From a virus: DNA of 21,203 nucleotides. Below are positions 13,920-20,367 of the stretch, piece by piece. The notes beneath the pieces were generated by a model that saw only the letters and a program-made list of their open reading frames with translations, was not told the origin of the DNA and ran no database searches. A program made the position numbers and the translations under genes. Positions within the stretch are counted from its first letter, which is position 1, and the number at the start of each line of letters is the position of its first letter. The stretch covers positions 1 to 21,203 of IMG/VR virus record IMGVR_UViG_3300013128_000050. The stretch is one strand, 5' to 3'.

Positions 13920-16796
13920 GTGCCCTATCCTTTTCTTGAACCCTCCAATCTGACCCTGTCCGGGGCCGGAAGAAACTTTCCCTATGGTTCTCTGCCCAAG
14001 AAAGCAGACCTTGAAAGTCAAATCGCCAAGGAAGAGTTAAAGGCCCAAGCCGTAGGGCTCAAAGTCCCCCCGGTGAAGCCCCCTCTTCGCGTTTGGGATA
14101 TTCTTGAATGGGCGCGGTATCCCATTACGAACATGCTTTATACCGCAGCCAAAGAATACAAAGAAGAAAAGCTCGGCTGGGATGATATAGGGAAGATTCT
14201 CAAATCCGCCGTTTACGGAATCACTCTCAAGGAAAGACACAATACCGAGGACGTGTTGCGGATCCTCTGGCCCGGGAAACCCAATTGGATTTACAAACTC
14301 GGCGGCTTGGCCGGGGATATTCTCACTGACCCTACGACCTATCTCACTTTCGGTTGGAAGGGCGGGGCCAAGGGCGCCATGGAAGCCGCAGAGAAGGGGG
14401 CGGAATGGGGGCAGAAGACCTTCAAGCGGGTGGTGGAGGAAGGGGCGGAGGCCGCTTTCGCCAAAGGGCTTATTGCCAAATACGGCGGGAAAACTTGGCA
14501 AGAAGCAATTGACATAGGCCGGAGGCTAGTTACTCAAGAAATCGGAGAGTACGGGCTTCGCCTCGGATTGCCTTTCGCTCAAGGGGGCCTGCTGATTTCC
14601 AAAGGTGGCCGGCTGGCTCATGTAGCGAAGGCGGCTAAGGCATTAGGGGCAGGTGAAGAAGCCGTAAAAGCGATCCAGGCCATGCCCACCATGCTGAAAC
14701 AGTTAATGCCGATACGGATTCTGCGACGGGCTTTTGATCCGGCGGCTGCATGGGGGCTTTTCCCGGAAATCCGCGATATAGAACGGCAAGCCGCCCGTAT
14801 GGGTTCCTGGCGTTCGGGAGTGCTTCGGGACAATTTCAAGAATGTGTTAGATGATGTAAACAAACTTCTACAAAATCCGACAGAGGCGATAACGAAGGCG
14901 GTCCAGAAAATCAAGAAGATAGAGCCGGATTTCTCGGATGCTGAAGCTCTGTTGGAATATATGTGGCGGGCGCAGGAATATGCAGCCCGTTCCCGGAAGA
15001 AAATAGCTACTGCCGTTTTGCCCGATGAAATGGCAACGGTAGATGCAAAACTCCGGGCAATCCTCAATGATCTCCATGAAGGTCTTATTCATCGGGGCCT
15101 ACTCAAAGAAAAGCAATATATCAAGAATTACTATCCTCGCTATTTCATCGACGACCGGGGGAATGTTTCGGTAATCACAGCCCGGAAATACTCAACCGAT
15201 GCGCCATTCTTCCGTACTCGGCAATTCGATACTCGGGCGCAGGCCGAGGCCGCCGGATTCAGGCTGGCCGATCCCCTGACTTGTCTACAATCTTATGCCG
15301 ATAAGACCATCCGGGCAACTACTAGCTATGACATGGCAGAGGAGATAGTCAAGAAATACGGGAAAACGATTCCCGCACAAGCTGGAAAGAAAGTCATCCC
15401 GGAGGGTATGGTACGGACACAGATAGCCGGGCTGACCGATTGGGTGCTGCCCCGTGAAATCGGCGATACGCTCAATATCACTAATAAGATCCTCACCAAT
15501 CCGGATGAGCTGCAATTAGCCGGGGCATTCGTCAACCGCTTACAGAATTGGTGGAAACGCCAGGCTACGATCTATAATCTCGGTTTCCATGCCCGGAATG
15601 CGGCCTCGAATGCATGGACTGGCTTATATAAAGACGGCTTCGGCATCAAGCAGCTCAAGAATCAGGGGAAAGCTATAGATGTATTCTTTTGGCGGAACCA
15701 TCCGAAGAAGCTCATTGAAATCACCGAGGATGGGAAGGTCGTCAAGAAAACCGCCGAAGAACTCTATGATATGTTGCGGAAAGCCGGGGTGCATACCGGC
15801 GGCTTTGCCATGCCGGAAATGCTCAAAGAGGTGGGCCGGAAGGTCGGGCCACTGGAGCGTATCGGAAGCGAAACCGGATCCTTTGTAGAAAACACGGCTC
15901 GCATGGCCTCAGCTCTCAATGATTTAGATAAGGGCTTTACTCTGGCGCAGGCGGCCAAGCGGGTAAATCATTATTTCCTCGATTACTCTGAGCTCACGCG
16001 CTTCGAGGAAAAACTCAGAAAGGTAGTGCCGTTCTATAGCTGGTTGAAAAAGAATCTGATGGTACAGGTCGAGGAGATCCTAAACAACCCCGGCAAATAT
16101 TCCGCCTTCACTACCAAGCCCCTGCGGGCGATAAATTTTCTTCAGGCCGAAGAAGCTCAATATTTGCCACCCTGGATGCAACAGGAAGCCTATGTCAATC
16201 CACTAGGCATTCGGACCCCCTCGGGCGCGCCGCTGATGTTCAATCCTAATTTTCCCTTCCAGGACATAGGGAAAATTGGAATTGACATTCTCCATCCGTT
16301 CCGCGAAACCGGGCCGATAGGGGCGCTGGCAAATATTATCAAAGAAGGTCTTACCCCATTCGTCAAAACGCCGTTTGAGATAGCGGCCAACCGTAGCCTA
16401 TTCACGGGCGAGCCCCTACAGTGGACAGAGTTTGATTATAAACCGGCCCCGCCCGCCCTTCGTATTCTTGTAGGAATGTTCCCGGACCCTGTGAAGCAAC
16501 GGCTAGGCATCCGCCAGGATGAGTATGGCAACTGGATTATGCCCGGCAAATGGGTTCATGCCCTTGCTACTCTTATCCCCATGATGAAACTCGGCGGGCC
16601 GCCCGAGCAATTGATACAAGCTCTCACGGGTGCGGGCATTCCCGAATATCGGGCCGAACGGGCCCCATGGGAACTGTTGGGCCGGACTGCTGGAATCAAG
16701 TTTAGGCCCTATGACGTGGGCTATTACAAAGAGAAGGCGTTACAGGAAAGATTGCGGCAACTCAAGGGATTGCGAAGTTTAACGGGAATTGATTAG
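13920..16796 (+). CDS. Large internal virion (ejection) protein, 958 aa
   Basis: It starts at GTG 13920, three bases after the upstream stop; the Shine-Dalgarno is weak and no ATG occurs in the first ~70 codons, so coupling is likely. The protein is mostly helical. Recognisable segments include WPGKPNWIYKLGGLAGDILT (near 118-137), an Ala/Lys-rich helical region, IKNYYPRYFIDDRG (near 402-415) and NLGFHARNAASNAWTG (near 555). Then come TARMASALNDLDKGFTLAQA (~660), LDYSELTRFEEKLRKVVPFY (~687-706), and a C-terminal FVKTPFEIAANRSLFTGEPL (~813). These match large virion-associated 'polyvalent-type' proteins of environmental podoviruses. I see no lytic transglycosylase or peptidase motif. It probably enters the host with the DNA and forms part of the trans-envelope conduit. 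Largest protein in the window. Confidence 0.75.
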   Translation: MPYPFLEPSNLTLSGAGRNFPYGSLPKKADLESQIAKEELKAQAVGLKVPPVKPPLRVWDILEWARYPITNMLYTAAKEYKEEKLGWDDIGKILKSAVYGITLKERHNTEDVLRILWPGKPNWIYKLGGLAGDILTDPTTYLTFGWKGGAKGAMEAAEKGAEWGQKTFKRVVEEGAEAAFAKGLIAKYGGKTWQEAIDIGRRLVTQEIGEYGLRLGLPFAQGGLLISKGGRLAHVAKAAKALGAGEEAVKAIQAMPTMLKQLMPIRILRRAFDPAAAWGLFPEIRDIERQAARMGSWRSGVLRDNFKNVLDDVNKLLQNPTEAITKAVQKIKKIEPDFSDAEALLEYMWRAQEYAARSRKKIATAVLPDEMATVDAKLRAILNDLHEGLIHRGLLKEKQYIKNYYPRYFIDDRGNVSVITARKYSTDAPFFRTRQFDTRAQAEAAGFRLADPLTCLQSYADKTIRATTSYDMAEEIVKKYGKTIPAQAGKKVIPEGMVRTQIAGLTDWVLPREIGDTLNITNKILTNPDELQLAGAFVNRLQNWWKRQATIYNLGFHARNAASNAWTGLYKDGFGIKQLKNQGKAIDVFFWRNHPKKLIEITEDGKVVKKTAEELYDMLRKAGVHTGGFAMPEMLKEVGRKVGPLERIGSETGSFVENTARMASALNDLDKGFTLAQAAKRVNHYFLDYSELTRFEEKLRKVVPFYSWLKKNLMVQVEEILNNPGKYSAFTTKPLRAINFLQAEEAQYLPPWMQQEAYVNPLGIRTPSGAPLMFNPNFPFQDIGKIGIDILHPFRETGPIGALANIIKEGLTPFVKTPFEIAANRSLFTGEPLQWTEFDYKPAPPALRILVGMFPDPVKQRLGIRQDEYGNWIMPGKWVHALATLIPMMKLGGPPEQLIQALTGAGIPEYRAERAPWELLGRTAGIKFRPYDVGYYKEKALQERLRQLKGLRSLTGID

Positions 16797-16812
16797 AGGT
16801 TAAACCGACATT

Positions 16813-17625
16813 ATGACCAAGGGGACTAAGCCTAAAGAATATTACCGCGATCAAAACGGGATGCACCCGGTTTTTGCCGTCAAGGATATAATCGATGCGG
16901 ACGAAATCAAAGATACTCATATTGATTTTGGGACCGGGGCGGGGCAGGTGAGCGCCGGGGATATTCCTTCTGCCGATGCCGGGGGCCGATATACTGCTGA
17001 AGAGGTTGACGGCCAGCTACAGGAAATCGCCGGAGCGGGCCGCACTACCGAAACGGTCAAGGGGAATGCGGATGCCATAGCGGCGAAGGTGCCGACGAGT
17101 CGGCAGATCATAGCCGGGACGGGGTTGTCGGGCGGCGGGGATTTGTCGGCAGATAGAACCATGTCCATATCTCCGCAGATTCTGCATGTGCGAGATGAAA
17201 AATCATCGGGAACAGATGGCGGCACCTTTACATCGGGGGCTTGGCGAACACGTGATTTGAATACAGTCGTCAAAAACACCATTCCGGGCGCTTCACTGGC
17301 GTCAAATCAGATCACTTTGCCTGCTGGAACTTATCGCATCAGAGCGAGGGCACCCGGTAATAAGGTTGATCGGCATAAGGCGGCTATTTATAACGACACC
17401 AGCTCGACCTATCTCATATATGGCTCAAACTCTTATTCGATCTCAACCGGGGAATACGCGCAAACGGACTCAGTTGTCGAGGGATGGATAACCCTCGCGT
17501 CAGAGTCGGTTTTGGAACTTCGGCATTACTGTCAAAAAACAATCGCTACAGATGGGTTTGGGATTGATACGACTTTTGGAGTTGTTGAGGTCTATTCAGA
17601 AGTAATTATTGAAAAGGTGGGCTAA
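16813..17625 (+). CDS. Second tail fibre / receptor-binding protein with jelly-roll-like head, 270 aa
   Basis: ATG 16813 follows AGAGG at 16795-16799 at a long spacing. The N-terminal ~90 residues have a YTAEEVDGQLQEIAG linker and an Asn/Ala helix. Next is the motif IIAGTGLSGGGDLSADRT (near 99-116), which marks the shaft-head transition in many fibres. The C-terminal ~145 residues begin ILHVRDEKSSGTDGGTFTSG, then AWRTRDLNTVVKNTI, ITLPAGTYRIRARAPGNKV, a Ser/Tyr-rich loop and VLELRHYCQKTIATDGFG, ending FGVVEVYSEVIIEKVG. This C1q/TNF-like beta-sandwich is a widespread phage receptor-binding head. Its head differs from that of the fibre at 11403, so the virion may display two specificities. It follows the ejection genes and precedes the lysis cassette. 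Confidence 0.87.
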   Translation: MTKGTKPKEYYRDQNGMHPVFAVKDIIDADEIKDTHIDFGTGAGQVSAGDIPSADAGGRYTAEEVDGQLQEIAGAGRTTETVKGNADAIAAKVPTSRQIIAGTGLSGGGDLSADRTMSISPQILHVRDEKSSGTDGGTFTSGAWRTRDLNTVVKNTIPGASLASNQITLPAGTYRIRARAPGNKVDRHKAAIYNDTSSTYLIYGSNSYSISTGEYAQTDSVVEGWITLASESVLELRHYCQKTIATDGFGIDTTFGVVEVYSEVIIEKVG

Positions 17626-17724
17626 TTGAACCAAACCGAACGCGATAAGAAAATCGCTCAGATGAGCGAGGACATAGCCCTCATCAAGCAGTCTATTATG
17701 GGCAACGGGATATTGATAAACTGA
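17626..17724 (+). CDS. Very small protein, truncated paralogue of the next gene, 32 aa
   Basis: TTG 17626 directly follows the fibre stop, with AAGGTGGG at 17614-17620 as ribosome site. The product, MNQTERDKKIAQMSEDIALI then KQSIMGNGILIN, matches the N-terminus of the next protein (PERDKKILEMSEQIDKL) and the soluble helical part of XhlA-like phage proteins, which usually continue past 'NG'. No membrane segment remains. It could be a real short regulator, for example a competitor in oligomer formation, or the decayed copy of a duplicated gene. The good ribosome site and exact fit between neighbours favour translation. Confidence 0.5.
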   Translation: MNQTERDKKIAQMSEDIALIKQSIMGNGILIN

Positions 17725-17742
17725 AAGCATATCGAGGATAAA

Positions 17743-17946
17743 ATGACCTCTCCCGAACGCGATAAAAAAATCCTTGAAATGAGTGAACAGATAGATAAGC
17801 TCAATCATTTGCTAAGCAACGAAGTAATACACAATATCAGGCTATTGACTAAGCGGCTCGATTTAATTCAGACGCTGGTATTTATTATTCTCAGTGGTGT
17901 GCTGCTTTCCATCGGTGTCGCTGCGCTGAAAATGTTTTTAGAGTAG
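17743..17946 (+). CDS. XhlA-like coiled-coil/single-TM protein (lysis accessory), 67 aa
   Basis: GAGGA at 17734-17738 precedes ATG 17743. Residues 1-42 form a charged amphipathic helix with heptad-like hydrophobics (ILEMSEQIDKLNHLL). Residues about 43-64 are a strong membrane helix (IQTLVFIILSGVLLSIGVAA) with a short tail. This layout, soluble coiled coil then one C-terminal membrane span, is that of the XhlA haemolysin-type proteins found beside phage holins, which assist membrane disruption. It heads the lysis cassette. Its first ~17 residues are near-duplicated in the small gene just upstream. A hairpin follows at 17955-17970. Confidence 0.72.
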   Translation: MTSPERDKKILEMSEQIDKLNHLLSNEVIHNIRLLTKRLDLIQTLVFIILSGVLLSIGVAALKMFLE

Positions 17947-17954
17947 AAAATACC

Positions 17955-17970
17955 CGCGAATGTTTTCGCG
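17955..17970 (+). other. Stem-loop between lysis genes
   Basis: A perfect 6-bp stem CGCGAA / TTCGCG closes a TGTT loop. No T-run follows, so it is not a standard terminator. It lies 9 bases after the XhlA-like stop and 27 before the next start, and could be an RNA-processing or stability element. Confidence 0.5.
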
Positions 17971-17997
17971 TCCGGTAGAAAATAAGGGTGTTTGGCA

Positions 17998-18438
17998 ATG
18001 CAAGCGGTGGTAAAAATGCTCGAACCTCGTCAAAAAATCATGCTTGCTCTTGGTGAGGGCGGTTGCTATTTTCTCAGTCTAGTTCGTCTTGCCGAAATCC
18101 TGGGGAACAAACGGATTGATGCTGTTGTTGCTTATCTTGAAGCGATAGCGGCGAAGAATCTGCAAGAGGACTGTTACGTTCTCAAACCTGAAGCAATCAT
18201 GCAAGCGCTCTATGGCGGGCGGTGGTATTTCCATAAAGAAGAACCGGGGTACAAATGCAAGCCGGGCGAGTTTGAAATCCTCCGGTATGAGCGGCCCACG
18301 CCGAAGCGGGTTTATTCGCATTTCGTTCTCGGCAACTGCGGCGGCGGGGTAGAGTATGATCCCCTCGGCGAATCTAATACAGTAGCCGGGGGCTATCTCG
18401 TATCCAAGCGAATCCTTCAAATGGTGATAGGTGCTTAA
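17998..18438 (+). CDS. Putative papain-fold (C39/DUF261-like) cysteine peptidase, candidate endolysin, 146 aa
   Basis: ATG 17998 is chosen over TTG 17992 because AAGGG at 17984-17988 is spaced correctly. An early GGCYFLSLVRLAEIL gives a cysteine (C23) at the start of a helix, as in papain-like peptidases. Near the end, VYSHFVLGNCGGGVEYDPLG provides a histidine (H108) starting a beta strand and an aspartate (D121) in a VEYDP turn. This Cys-helix, His-strand, Asp order is the signature of C39-like and NlpC-like enzymes, and resembles the DUF261 group. It has no signal peptide and sits between XhlA-like and holin genes, where an endolysin belongs. Peptidoglycan cleavage is therefore plausible but unproven. 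An inactive or regulatory family member, or processing of another phage protein, is possible. Its stop overlaps a shadow frame only; the next gene starts 15 bases later. Confidence 0.6.
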   Translation: MQAVVKMLEPRQKIMLALGEGGCYFLSLVRLAEILGNKRIDAVVAYLEAIAAKNLQEDCYVLKPEAIMQALYGGRWYFHKEEPGYKCKPGEFEILRYERPTPKRVYSHFVLGNCGGGVEYDPLGESNTVAGGYLVSKRILQMVIGA

Positions 18439-18453
18439 TGGAGACTGACCGCG

Positions 18454-18726
18454 ATGAAAAGCCTCCCCCTGGCAATCGCCATTTGTTTCGGAACTGGTAT
18501 CATTTCCGACCTCATGGTTACTGGCTATTATATTTGCGTTGGCCGGGGCCTTTCCTGGCTGGCTGCTGTGGTATCAATCCCAATAGCCTTGATGAATTTC
18601 TTTGTCATCGATGCCGTGCTAATTAGGGGCGGCTCTTGGCAAGGGGCGATAGCCTATGCCGTGGGGAATGCGGTTGGCTCTTTTCTGATAATGCGCCTTA
18701 TGCGAAACCGGAGGAAGAATGTTTAA
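18454..18726 (+). CDS. Three-span membrane protein, possible holin, 90 aa
   Basis: GGAG at 18440-18443 precedes ATG 18454. Three hydrophobic segments are visible at about residues 5-27 (LAIAICFGTGIISDLMVTGY), 33-57 (LSWLAAVVSIPIALMNFFVI) and 62-82 (QGAIAYAVGNAVGSFLIMRL), ending in a basic tail MRNRRKNV. Size, spans and position in the lysis region fit a class I holin. However, the GxxxG-like 'AYAVGNAVGSFL' segment also occurs in small phage membrane proteins of unknown role. An overlapping frame from ATG 18438 is a shadow. Its 3' end overlaps the 34-residue gene by 8 bases. Confidence 0.75.
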   Translation: MKSLPLAIAICFGTGIISDLMVTGYYICVGRGLSWLAAVVSIPIALMNFFVIDAVLIRGGSWQGAIAYAVGNAVGSFLIMRLMRNRRKNV

Positions 18727-18823
18727 CAACCAAGCCGGGCTAATCACGGCTATTGTTTGGATAGTGTTATGGGGCGGGGCGGCACTAATGATATTTCTGC
18801 CGTATTTCCCGCATGATAAGTAA
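18719..18823 (+). CDS. Tiny single-span membrane protein, 34 aa
   Basis: ATG 18719 is preceded by a near-perfect GGAGGA (18710-18715) four bases upstream, and the gene overlaps the preceding one by 8 bases. The product is MFNNQAGLITAIVWIVLWGG, then AALMIFLPYFPHDK. It has one membrane helix (residues ~7-28) and little else. The strong ribosome site, correct stop and placement between two membrane-protein genes support expression. It may act as a pinholin-like, antiholin or holin-partner peptide; the sequence does not decide. Easily missed by length cut-offs. Confidence 0.65.
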   Translation: MFNNQAGLITAIVWIVLWGGAALMIFLPYFPHDK

Positions 18824-18827
18824 GTAG

Positions 18828-18842
18828 TCCGCCGTTGGCGGA
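18828..18842 (+). other. Stem-loop after the 34-aa gene
   Basis: A perfect 6-bp stem TCCGCC / GGCGGA has a three-base GTT loop. It is followed by an A-rich stretch rather than a T-run, so it is not a typical + strand terminator. Confidence 0.5.
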
Positions 18843-18853
18843 TAAATAAATCT

Positions 18854-18863
18854 CTCACGTGAG
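18854..18863 (+). promoter_or_regulatory. Palindrome overlapping the ribosome site of the 66-aa gene
   Basis: CTCACGTGAG is a perfect 10-bp palindrome ending in the GAG of the GAGG Shine-Dalgarno (18861-18864). The start codon is 5 bases further. Dimeric protein binding or mRNA pairing here could affect translation of the holin-like gene; this is inference. Confidence 0.35.
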
Positions 18864-18869
18864 GTATGT

Positions 18870-19070
18870 ATGAGCGAAAATCTTAAAAAGGCTATCAGCG
18901 CGACTGTAGCCGCTGCCGCTTGCATCGCCGATGCCGTTGTGGGCTGGCTGGTCTACGCCAAAGCGCTGACAGAGCTTCCGCAGGTTCTCCCGGGTCTTAT
19001 TGTGCCTGCGGTTGTGGCTATTATGGCGCTTGTCCTGGGCAAGCCCTGGAAATGGCCTAGCTCTGAATAA
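18870..19070 (+). CDS. Small two-span holin-like membrane protein, 66 aa
   Basis: GAGG at 18861-18864 lies five bases before ATG 18870. Two hydrophobic segments are present: residues ~8-28 (ISATVAAAACIADAVVGWLV) and ~39-58 (VLPGLIVPAVVAIMALVLG), followed by a polar, proline/tryptophan end, KPWKWPSSE. Two membrane spans with a charged N-terminus match class II holins. It abuts the 3-TMS holin (TAATG overlap at 19068-19072), so the pair may form holin and antiholin or two components of one lesion. No family name can be assigned from sequence alone. Confidence 0.7.
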   Translation: MSENLKKAISATVAAAACIADAVVGWLVYAKALTELPQVLPGLIVPAVVAIMALVLGKPWKWPSSE

Positions 19071-19492
19071 TGCTGACGGGAAATGATGTGAAGGCCGCTG
19101 GCGAGGCAGCTAGCGGCCTCGTTTCCGGCCTCGGAGATTTCGCGCTAAAGCTACGCTCTGCTATCACGGGTAAGATAGACCCGGTTACTGAAGCGAAATT
19201 ACTAGAGCAAGCCGCACGGATAGAATTATCGGCGATGCAGGCGCAGGCCAAGGTAAACGAGATAGAAGCAGCGAGTCCAAGGTTTTTTATCGCCGGGGCT
19301 CGGCCCGCGATTATCTGGCTATGCGGCTTGATTTTGTTTTATTCCTATATGCTCATCCCGATAATTGCGGCCTGCGGCGTTAGACTTCCCAATATTGATT
19401 TGGGCAATTTATGGCCCGTGTTAACTGGGCTATTAGGTATATCTGGATTGCGGACATACGAAAAAATGAAAGGTGTTCAGGGGAAACACTAA
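19070..19492 (+). CDS. Holin of the 3-TMS superfamily, 140 aa
   Basis: ATG 19070 overlaps the preceding TAA. The N-terminal ~70 residues are a soluble helical region (ARIELSAMQAQAKVNEIEAA). Then comes the family hallmark SPRFFIAGARPAIIWLCG, leading into the first span (~residues 81-103) and LIPIIAACGV, then NLWPVLTGLLGISGLRTYEK for the final span. The 'F.aGaRPai.W' signature is that of the 3-TMS holins, common in proteobacterial phages and gene-transfer agents. It permeabilises the inner membrane at lysis time. It is the last gene of the contiguous + strand late block; the following 48 bases before the minus-strand gene contain a small GC-rich inverted repeat (CCGCCCGGCGG) without a T-run. 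Confidence 0.88.
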   Translation: MLTGNDVKAAGEAASGLVSGLGDFALKLRSAITGKIDPVTEAKLLEQAARIELSAMQAQAKVNEIEAASPRFFIAGARPAIIWLCGLILFYSYMLIPIIAACGVRLPNIDLGNLWPVLTGLLGISGLRTYEKMKGVQGKH

Positions 19493-19540
19493 TTAGAAGC
19501 CGCCCGGCGGGATAAGCCTCTCTACTTCGTATAATCTACG

Positions 19541-19804
19541 TTATTTCCCCATCTGTTCCTTTACGTATTCCATCCGAGCTTTTTCTTCTTCTGTAGGCCC
19601 CGGAGGGGCGGGAGCGCGAAATAGCACTATCAACATCGCCATAATGAAGGCAATTATTAAAAACCATGTCCAGAATTTCATGCGGCTTTTTTCTTTTGCC
19701 TTCTTTGCGGCTTCGATGCTTTTAAACTCTATTATTCCGCCCTCGCGCCATTGATTAGCGAATTGAGCACCATCAAAACGGAAAGAATGATTTCGCTTTT
19801 TCAT
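19541..19804 (-). CDS. Minus-strand single-span membrane protein, 87 aa
   Basis: The start at 19804 is chosen because GGGGGG (minus strand, 19809-19814) lies a few bases before it; a longer frame to 19951 lacks this and would cross the promoter region. The N-terminal half is charged (MKKRNHSFRFDG... AAKKAKEKSRMKF), then a membrane helix WTWFLIIAFIMAMLIVLF at about residues 45-62, then a proline-rich APAPPGP and an acidic/basic helix. It has its own sigma70-like promoter, so it is probably expressed independently of the late genes, perhaps as an accessory membrane protein. It faces the end of the holin gene convergently. No family recognised. Confidence 0.62.
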   Translation of the reverse strand: MKKRNHSFRFDGAQFANQWREGGIIEFKSIEAAKKAKEKSRMKFWTWFLIIAFIMAMLIVLFRAPAPPGPTEEEKARMEYVKEQMGK

Positions 19805-19822
19805 GATTCCCCCCTTAGCCCA

Positions 19823-19851
19823 AGCATAGTACATCGCCCGGCAAATATCAA
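19823..19851 (-). promoter_or_regulatory. Minus-strand sigma70-like promoter
   Basis: Read on the minus strand, TTGATA (19851-19846) and TATGCT (19828-19823) are separated by exactly 17 bases. Transcription would begin near 19816 and give a very short leader to the gene starting at 19804. Confidence 0.6.
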
Positions 19852-19860
19852 GACTGCACC

Positions 19861-19888
19861 TTGATTTTTCCCTCCGATGTGGTATATC
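19861..19888 (+). promoter_or_regulatory. Plus-strand promoter candidate before the homing endonuclease
   Basis: TTGATT (19861-19866) and TATATC (19883-19888) are separated by 16 bases; TATCTT at 19885 with 18 bases is an alternative. It lies 20 bases before the GAGGAG ribosome site of the next gene. The two divergent promoter elements are only ten bases apart. Confidence 0.45.
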
Positions 19889-19908
19889 TTTTGCATTGAG
19901 GAGTGGAA

Positions 19909-20274
19909 ATGAATAGGGTAAATAGAGATGCGGCAATTTATATTGCTGCATTTTGGGAAGCCGAAGGATGGGCGGGAGTTTATAAACACAAGAGTCATAG
20001 AACTGATAGAAAAAGACCCAGTATAACTATGGTTGCCAAGATTGGAATTAGTCAGGCAGATCGTTCAATCCTTGATTGGATTAGAAATCAAATTGGATGT
20101 GGTGCCATACATCAAACTATAAAACCTACTGAAAACAGAAAGGGTATATGGACCCTGAGATTGGCAAGTAAATCGGCACGTGATTTTTTAAGATTAATAG
20201 AACCCCATACTAGATTTAGAAAAAAACAAATCAATCAAATATTATTAGAACAGGTTCGATTTGGTAATAATTAG
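19909..20274 (+). CDS. LAGLIDADG-type homing endonuclease, single-motif, 121 aa
   Basis: GAGGAG at 19898-19903 sets the start at ATG 19909 rather than GTG 19903. Residues 11-20, YIAAFWEAEG, correspond to the LAGLIDADG helix, with E19 at the catalytic acid position. The rest follows the fold: VAKIGISQADRSILDWIRNQIG (strand, helix, 'lG'), GAIHQTIKPTENRKGIWTLR (strands, with the W in the usual place), and DFLRLIEPHTRFRKKQINQI, a 'l..i.p.l..Kk' end. One motif and ~120 residues indicate a homodimer. It is free-standing, in neither an intron nor an intein here. Codon use is far more AT-rich than its neighbours, indicating recent acquisition. Such enzymes cut a long site in cognate alleles and spread by repair. 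A DNA-binding regulator that lost cutting is an alternative. Confidence 0.82.
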   Translation: MNRVNRDAAIYIAAFWEAEGWAGVYKHKSHRTDRKRPSITMVAKIGISQADRSILDWIRNQIGCGAIHQTIKPTENRKGIWTLRLASKSARDFLRLIEPHTRFRKKQINQILLEQVRFGNN

Positions 20275-20313
20275 AGGGTAAGATCGGTGGGCGAAAATAA
20301 TTCTCAAAAACCC

Positions 20314-20342
20314 TTGACAGATTCCTAAAAGTGTGCTATTGA
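20314..20342 (+). promoter_or_regulatory. Strong sigma70 promoter with extended -10
   Basis: A perfect TTGACA (20314-20319), a 17-base spacer and TATTGA (20337-20342) preceded by TGC, an extended -10. Transcription should start near 20349, just before the GGGAGGGG ribosome site of the next gene. It would drive the last two genes independently of the late operon. Confidence 0.72.
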
Positions 20343-20367
20343 TTTAGATAGAACAGGGAGGGGAACT

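Noticed and set aside
18438-18626. 62-codon frame overlapping the 90-aa membrane protein
   Set aside because: The in-phase frame at 18454 has three clean membrane spans and a ribosome site; this frame is proline/arginine-rich and random-looking.
19493-19540. GC-rich inverted repeat (CCGCCCGGCGG) as a terminator for the late operon
   Set aside because: The stem is only about four pairs and no T-run follows on either strand, so it is too weak to call.
19805-19951. N-terminal extension of the minus-strand membrane protein to 19951
   Set aside because: It would cross both promoter candidates and the start of the homing endonuclease; the GGGGGG ribosome site supports the start at 19804.
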